A stretch of DNA of 64,000 nucleotides, from NCBI GenBank assembly GCA_963281155.1, contig CAUJLY010000005.1, positions 1,550,001-1,614,000 on the forward strand, given 5' to 3'. The translations under genes and the position numbers were made by a program. Each line of letters opens with the position of its first letter. The first letter of the stretch is position 1. Origin of the DNA: Rhabditophanes sp. KR3021 (taxonomy: Eukaryota > Nematoda > Chromadorea > Rhabditida > Alloionematidae). Shown here in pieces: positions 57,650 to 64,000 of this stretch. Under the pieces are notes generated by a model. That model searched no databases, was not told the DNA's origin, and worked only from the letters and a program-made list of their open reading frames with translations.

Positions 57650-59003
57650 ATGGGTTGGTTTTGCTTTAGATTTTGGCTAGTATATCGTTTTTCATTAGCA
57701 TTGCTAGCTCATTTTAATTTCGGAATTTCCTTGGAAGTAGGATGTGTGTTTTTTTGTTTGTGGAAGGCATTTGATTTAATGTGGTTTTGGATACATTTTT
57801 TGCTTTGTATTTGCGTTCCTGCCTTACGACCGGAAAATTATCTTTTGGTTGTGATTAATTTGATTTGGAGTGGGCTGACAACTCATACAGGGCGAAGTTA
57901 TAAGGTAAGCTGAGAGTTGATTGGAAGGAGCGAATTTACTTATTTTATTATAGCAAATTTATAATGATCTTTACAATTGGAAAAAGAGCAAAAGTGAAAG
58001 GGAGCTGAAGAGAATTAAGAATCTGGAAAAAAATAAAGAAACTAGTAAGGACTCTGATTCAGAGGATGATGATATTCAGGATCTACCTACATCTGGTCAA
58101 TCTCTACCTAATACTAATAAAGACAATGAAAGTGCCAGGCTTTATCCAGACCTTCCAGAAGTCGAAAGAGATATTGACTCAGATAGTAGTAGTGGAGAGT
58201 TTGACGATGAAAATGGAGACTTGGAAGAGACGTTGGGTACGGAAAAAGCTTATTATAAGAGTACTAGACCGATGATTAGAAAGAAACAAGAGGACAATGT
58301 ATCTGACAAGATTAGTATTAAGGGAGTATTTGATAAAATACATTTAAAAAAAATGAACCCTCTAAATATGCTAAAGAAGAACGAAAACAAAGGAGAAGAG
58401 GACAAAGAAAAAGAAAAGCTGAAAGCGGAAAATGAAGAATTAAAGAAACAAGCCAAAGAGATGAAAGATCTTGAAAAAGAGAAAATGAAACAACAAAAAG
58501 CCGAACGTAAAGAACTAGCCAAACTATTAAGAGAAAAAAGAAAAGTTGAACTCGAAGCCATTGCCAAAGTAGAAAAAAAAAGACGAAAGATTGCCAATAT
58601 CATAGAATTGTCTCTAAATGCCTGGAGAATGATGGCCTCATTTGCAATCCTAGTAGGAAATTGCCGTAAAACTTTCTTGCCCTCCGAAGTAATGAAACCA
58701 GGTGAAATTTCCCTTCAACAAGACGCAGAATTTTTGATGTTTTTCTCAATTACTTTATTCCTTGAGATTTTCCTCTTCTGGATAAGGATATTCTGGGTAC
58801 ATATCCAGCATTGGCAACTCTGTTGTCAGCTAGGTTGTTGCAAACATATTCTATGGATTTTATTTGTTTGTCTAGTAGCATTTATTATAATGTTCCTGCC
58901 GATGCATTATATTACAGAGGATTTGGATGTGAGTTGGTGCAAATTTCAAAATGGAAGTCAGTATAAATGGATTCAGGATGTTATGGAGTATGAGATTGTT
59001 TGA
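57650..59003 (+). CDS. Membrane protein with long charged coiled-coil loop, unrecognised
   Basis: Two exons, 57650-57904 and 57954-59003, with a 49-bp phase-0 intron (434 aa). Exon 1 codes two or three hydrophobic segments rich in Trp/Cys/Phe (SLEVGCVFFCLWKAF, WIHFLLCICVPAL, LLVVINLIWSGL). A large hydrophilic region follows: acidic (DSDSEDDDIQDL, DSDSSSGEFDDENG) and then a strongly basic/acidic coiled coil (about residues 220-315, EELKKQAKEMKDLEKEKMKQ). The C-terminus has two more membrane segments (FLMFFSITLFLEIFLFWI and ILFVCLVAFIIMFLPM). It resembles no family I can name. The coiled coil between membrane segments suggests a tethering or scaffold role. The ATRX-like gene starts 472 bp downstream on the same strand. 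Confidence 0.75.
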
Positions 59004-59475
59004 GGTGCATAATTATTGGCTTTAGTATTATTTTTTGTTTAATAAATACATAATTTGAAATTGCATTTGTTAATTGGTCTGTGTCGCTCAACTTTATAAT
59101 TATTAACAAGAAATAGTAATAAAGATGGGCACTGCTTTTTAAAGAGGAAATACAAATGATCTTTATCAATTCAACAAGTTGTAGATACTGGGATAAGCCA
59201 TAACACAATTACATTTTTTATTTAGTAAATTATTTCTGTCAGTTTACATATTTATACAAAATCACTTTACCAAAATTGTTTCTTGCGGGAGATTGCAATC
59301 GTATTGCTAGCTGTCAACCATTTTGCTTAAAAATGTCTTAGATTAGACATTTATGATGATGTTGTACAATATCATAACATCATTTAATTCGATTATCATC
59401 CGCTTCCCATCTGTTACTATATTTTGTCATCAACTATTAATCAAACTTCCTTTGTTTTAGATCTAGTGTGTTAGA

Positions 59476-62400
59476 ATGGACGAAGATGGTTTGATGCCGA
59501 TAAAACCTCAAAAACTTATTGCTGCCCTTACCGACTTGTATGACGATTTGCTGGTTTTGATGAACGGAACACTTCAAGAAGGTATCACGGCTCATGAGTT
59601 GGATGAGTCTATGAATCACATTTGGGAAACGAGGGAAACTCTAAACAAAACGTTGGATATCTTTTGTTCTGTAAAGAAAAACAGAGAAAGGGGAGAAGCG
59701 CCAAACGTGATCAACTTGTCTGGAGAGAACGTTTTTAATGGAATTGAAGATCCCGAACACAATAACATTGATAGAGCCGAAGGTTTTGAAGATAATGGGT
59801 CAGATAGACTGGAGCTTTCTGAAGATAATGGCTGTGACGGGTATCATCATTCATCTGTATCACCTGAAGATATTCACGAGTATATTGAGGAATCAGAGAA
59901 CAATACTGGAGATAATCAAAACAGTGAAATGAGATCAATCTTTCTTGAAAGGCAGTCAAATGAATCGCGTTTCAATATTGGGCATCACATTTCAAATATT
60001 CCAATTGAAAAGTACGTTTCTAATGGGAACTTTCAAATTGATTCTACAGAAAATGTTTTAAATGATGAAAATATAAACATAGCTATTCCTAAATCTACTG
60101 GGGATGCTGTAAATAAAGATCAAGATGAATTAGACGATGCAGTGCTGGGTTCCATGGAAGAAGGCTGTGATGTTCCAGAATCCTCAATTGACGACTCGAG
60201 TATTTCGGAAAATCCAAGTGAACCTACAATCACTACTACTGTATCTTCTTCAACTACAAAATATATTCCAATTTCTGGTCCTTTAAATCAACATGATATT
60301 ACTGAACCTTTAATTAAAGATGTCGAGTTAAAAAGCATTGCCAACGAAGAATCGGAGACCGATGCAATAGATACTCCCACCAACAAGTCTACAGCCAAAT
60401 CCAGAAAAAGAAAGACGTCTGACTCTCAATTTAAAGGTGACGAGAAAAGATTCAGAAGCACAAGCTTGGATGACTCTCATATTGAAGAAATTTTGATTTT
60501 ATCCAATGATGAGATACCATCAACTAACCATAAAAATGACGACATTCGTCTGATAGAACCTTACATTGAAGAAATTTTACTTTCATCTGACGACGACGAT
60601 ATCTTTATGCCTAACCATACAACTTTGAGTTCTCGAACAAATACTACTCCAAGAGAACCTTACATTGAGGAAATTACAATTTCCTCTGAAGATGAAACCT
60701 GTCCTAAACTCTCGTTTCTCCAGCCCAAGAAAAAAGACAGGCCAATTCTTACTGAAGCTCAATTAGAACAGTCAACTAAGGAAGCGATGAAACTTGACAA
60801 GCAAAAAAGGGTTTCGTTTGCGGCTCACTTCAAAAAGAAGGGCATCAAGTACAAGAAACTTGAGGAAAAGGAAAACGTTTATGACACGAAGGTGTCCGAA
60901 ATTCTATTAGACGACAACAAAGACAATCCAGTTTCAGTCCATCCAACCTTCACCAAGGTTCTGAAAAAGCATCAAGCAGAGGGAATTGACTTCTTATACT
61001 TTTCAACAATTGAAAGTGTTGATAAGTTAGATGAAGCTGGTACGGGTGCATGTCTGGCTTACTTTATGTCACTTGGAAAGACTTTTATCACAATTGCCTA
61101 CCTTCATACTGTTTTGACTCATCAATACATCTCCAAGAAGTTATCGAAAGGATTGATTCTTGTTCCAAAGAACGTTCACTTCAATTGGAAAAGCGAGTTC
61201 AAGCAATGGCAAAGCATCTTACCGCCTAGTGTTCAAAAAATAAAAGTCTTCGATTTGTATGATAATGGCAACAGGTTAATCTCTAATGACGTCCTACGTT
61301 TAAGAACTATTGAGAGGTGGTTTGAAAACAAAGATCCTTCTGTTTTCATTATGGGCAATGACATATTCATCCGACTGTTGAGACATAAAGACCCAAATGT
61401 TGCTGCAAAGTATAAACAGTTTCTGATAAATCCTGGACCTGATATTGTTGTTATTGATGAAGCACATGCTGTAAAGAATAGTAAGACTCACATCGCAAAG
61501 TTCGTTAATTCTTTCCGTACATTAAGAAGTAAGTTAAGAATATAATAATTTAATGGTTCATCAACTTAGGAATTGCATTGACTGGAACCCCTGTTCAAAA
61601 TAATTTGAAAGAATACTTTTGCATCATCAATTTTGTTCGACCAGGAATATTGGGAACTTTTAAAGAGTTTTCAAACAGATACATGTCAGTCATTGAAAGA
61701 GGATCGGGAGGAAGTGCAAATACCTACCAAATTAGAGAAATGACAAAAAGATATGCAGTGCTTTGGAAACTCTTAGAGTACACCGTTCATCGCAGAGACG
61801 GGAAATTTTTGGATGAAACCTTGCCTCCTAAGAATGAATTTGTTATTCATTTGAGATGTACTGACAAGCAGGCAATGTTATTTAAAAAAATGAGTCAGTT
61901 TATGGTGGAGGCAAAGCAGTCTAGTCAGAAGACGATGAACCATCATTTTGACTTTTTATCTAAAGCCACCGCAATTGCTTGCCATCCGTATTCCATCATT
62001 GCTAATTGTAGAGAGTATGCTCAAAACATGTTAGCTGAAAAAGCTGCTCTAGGAAATGATGAAGAAGCGGATTTGGAAATAATGCAATATGAAGCTGATA
62101 TGAAACAGTTAGAAGGCCAGCCGAAAATCGCGGATTGCTTTAAAGATGTGGAAAATCTTTTTGAGAAAAAAGATGAATTTAATGTGACTTTGAGTTCGAA
62201 GTTGCTCTTTTTGGTTGAATTGCTGAAACAAGCTGAAAGAGAAGGTGACAAAGTTTTAGTGTTCTTCAATTATAACTTTACACTAAAATATGTTGCCCGA
62301 GTTTTGGAACACTTAATGAAAACTAACCAATGGTACACAAGCAAACACGAGCTTCCACCAGGACGCAATCACCGCTATGGCTGGAATAATTTGGTTGACT

Positions 62401-63026
62401 ATGCCGTAATCAATGGAGAAACAAGTGCAATCGACCGTTCTTCAATTCAAGAAGCTTTTAATGATCCAAGAGAGCCACGGAAACGACTGATTCTCTTAGT
62501 TACAAGGGCAGGTGGAATTGGAATGAACATGGTTGGATTCAATAGGGCTGTTTTATTTGAATCAAACTGCAATCCAGCGTTAGACCTACAAGCTCTCCAT
62601 CGAATTTATCGTATCAACCAGAAAAAGCAATCCTACTTTTACAGATTGCTTGTGGATAGATCAATTGAAAAAATCATTCACCAAGAACAAATCAAAAAGG
62701 AGTCTACCTCTTTGAGGACAATTGACAAACATACGATAAGATCAAACACGAATTCTGACAAAGCAAATTGGTACTTATTCGTTCCTCAAGAACCAATTGA
62801 CACTCTGTTTCAGCCGACTTTGCAATTGCCAAATGATGATGTTTTTGCTCGAATTATGCTTGCGAACAAAGATATCATTGTGAATTATGTTCCAAAAGAT
62901 TCCTTGTTACAAAATCGAACAGAAGAAGCTTTGACTGAGGTAGAAATTGAAGCAGAATGGAAGATTTATGAAGAGGAAAATGAAAAGATGAAAAGCAAGA
63001 TGAATTCAGTGGCGGAAACAGATTGA
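59476..63026 (+). CDS. xnp-1: SNF2 ATPase, ATRX/XNP-1 family
   Basis: Two exons, 59476-61528 and 61570-63026, with a 41-bp phase-1 intron (1169 aa). ATRX is an ATP-dependent chromatin remodeller. The helicase core begins near residue 490 (VHPTFTKVLKKHQAEGIDF): motif I AYFMSLGKTFITIAY, Ia LILVPKNVHFNWKSEF, II DIVVIDEAHAVKN, III RIALTGTPVQNNLKEYF, V LVTRAGGIGMNM and VI LDLQALHRIYRINQKK. The end (EEALTEVEIEAEWKIYEEEN) matches the ATRX C-terminus, which decides for ATRX over RAD54L2. The N-terminal 480 residues are acidic and disordered, without the ADD zinc domain, as in other nematode XNP-1 proteins. Three repeats of the form (H/Y)IEEI(L/T)(L/I)SS(D/E) lie near residues 335-410. Motif I has Ser for the first Gly and motif VI has Asn for Gly. 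A 3' splice site ends at 59460. Confidence 0.92.
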
Positions 63027-63029
63027 ATG

Positions 63030-63906
63030 AGGGGGATATGACGTCAATTAATCACCAAAGTGGGTCAAGAGTTGAAAACCTTTCTGAACATCCCCGTACC
63101 AAATTACTTAAAAAGAAAAAGTATTCTAGGAGAACTTCATAATCAGTTTGTAAATAAATAGAAATAGTTTTGTCCCAGCAATCATCAAAAATATATCTAG
63201 AACTAATAGCAATTAGCATACTTAATTATTAACTATTCTATTCTGTCCTAAATTTAATATTGAAAATAAACTGTCTGTAATAATTTGTTCTAATGCGCAA
63301 ACCTTTATTAAAGCAATTGAAATTAAATAACAGAAATAGATTTTAAGCTATTTATTCAAGCATTTAGTGCGACATCACCATTATGCCTCTAGCGAAAATA
63401 CACTTTTGGAAAATTGACTTCAAAATCGTAAAAATCAATTTTTTTAAAATGACTATAATTTGATTGTCTATAGTACTCAAAAAAATTTTAAATACTTATT
63501 TTGTTCGTCTTTCAAGTTCTATAAGATGGCATAAGCAGATTTTTAAAATTTTGTGTTTTTTAAAAATTTTATAGGGGTGGCAAGTGCAGACAAAACTTAC
63601 GTTTATAAAATTTTTGTTTGACCTTCTAAATTAACTTTTGAATACATTATTAGATGTAGTTTTTAATGCTGATTCGAATGAGTATAGTTTTAGCAAAATC
63701 GTATGTCAGGAAAAAAAGTTATGATTATTTTTGTCTTTTTTGAATTATTTATGATACTAGCTCAAATAGCATAGCGTTTAAATATATGTATTTATGTTTT
63801 AAAGGATTAATAAATGTATTTTTGTTGTATCGCGATCGAGATAAATTATTTTTTAGCGTATTATCGAGTCTACATATAAGTCTATAATTTTTCATTCTAT
63901 TTTCAG
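63030..63906. other. Intergenic, no gene seen
   Basis: Very AT-rich sequence downstream of the ATRX-like gene, with many A and T runs and no supported exon. It ends in a 3' splice site (CTATTTTCAG) at 63905-63906. Confidence 0.5.
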
Positions 63907-64000
63907 AGAAATGGTATTCGTAATGTTACATGTAAAAACTATTACAATTTCGTTCTAACACCTAGAGTACGAGGTGAAGACTCTGATGGATTGTCAAAAG
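63907..64000 (+). other. Possible partial exon at the window edge
   Basis: Directly after a good 3' splice site, 31 codons are open to the end of the window (RNGIRNVTCKNYYNF, then VRGEDSDGLSK). It may be an internal exon of a gene continuing to the right. No family recognised. Confidence 0.3.

Overview
The window looks like AT-rich genomic DNA from a nematode. Four things point this way. A transthyretin-like (TTL) secreted protein, a family typical of nematodes, lies at 50555-51047. Nearly all introns are tiny (39-54 bp) with GTAAGT-type donors and TTTTCAG-type acceptors. Several same-strand gene pairs are only about 90-200 bp apart, as in nematode operons. Many start codons sit just downstream of a 3' splice site with no upstream coding exon, which suggests spliced-leader trans-splicing. 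I cannot name the species.

Layout. 0-3.6 kb: a decayed Ty3/gypsy retrotransposon fragment, then empty sequence. 3.6-8.7 kb: a HAD-like hydrolase (+), a TTLL5-type tubulin glutamylase (-) and a DESI2-type PPPDE peptidase (-). 8.7-13 kb: no gene seen. 13.1-17.7 kb: kindlin/UNC-112 (+), with an 11-nt micro-exon and a broken antisense gene inside one intron, then a small single-pass membrane protein (-). 20.4-22.9 kb: an SH2-SOCS-box protein and a DHRS7-like reductase, both +. 23.2-25.7 kb: TRMT10 and the C-terminal half of a long-form tRNase Z (both -), then one 5S rRNA gene (+). 26.3-34.6 kb: a coiled-coil protein, KLHDC3, a UBA/coiled-coil/IAP-type-RING protein and an unrecognised protein, all -. 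36.2-38.6 kb: an ACOT9-like pseudogene directly downstream of MRPL39 (both -). 40-45 kb: a two-pore-domain potassium channel (-) with three separate first exons, each encoding a protein that begins MGS. 47.7-49.7 kb: two unrecognised multi-pass membrane proteins (-). 50.5-54.6 kb: the TTL protein (+), a C2H2 zinc-finger protein (-) and a BtpA-family protein (-). 55.1-63 kb: a secreted Ser/Thr/Lys-rich protein, a membrane/coiled-coil protein and an ATRX/XNP-1-like SNF2 ATPase, all +. A possible partial exon runs off the right edge.

Most genes are ordinary housekeeping or signalling genes of a metazoan. The observations most worth a second look are: the potassium-channel locus (alternative, possibly myristoylated N-termini and a GYD first pore); the BIR-less UBA-RING protein with an IAP-like tail; the tRNase Z half-gene beside TRMT10 and a 5S gene; the ATRX homologue with three repeated SUMO-interaction-like motifs and altered ATPase motifs; and the kindlin micro-exon with its nested antisense relic. 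Exon structures were worked out by hand from splice motifs and reading-frame phase. Product names come from remembered family sequence patterns, not from a search.
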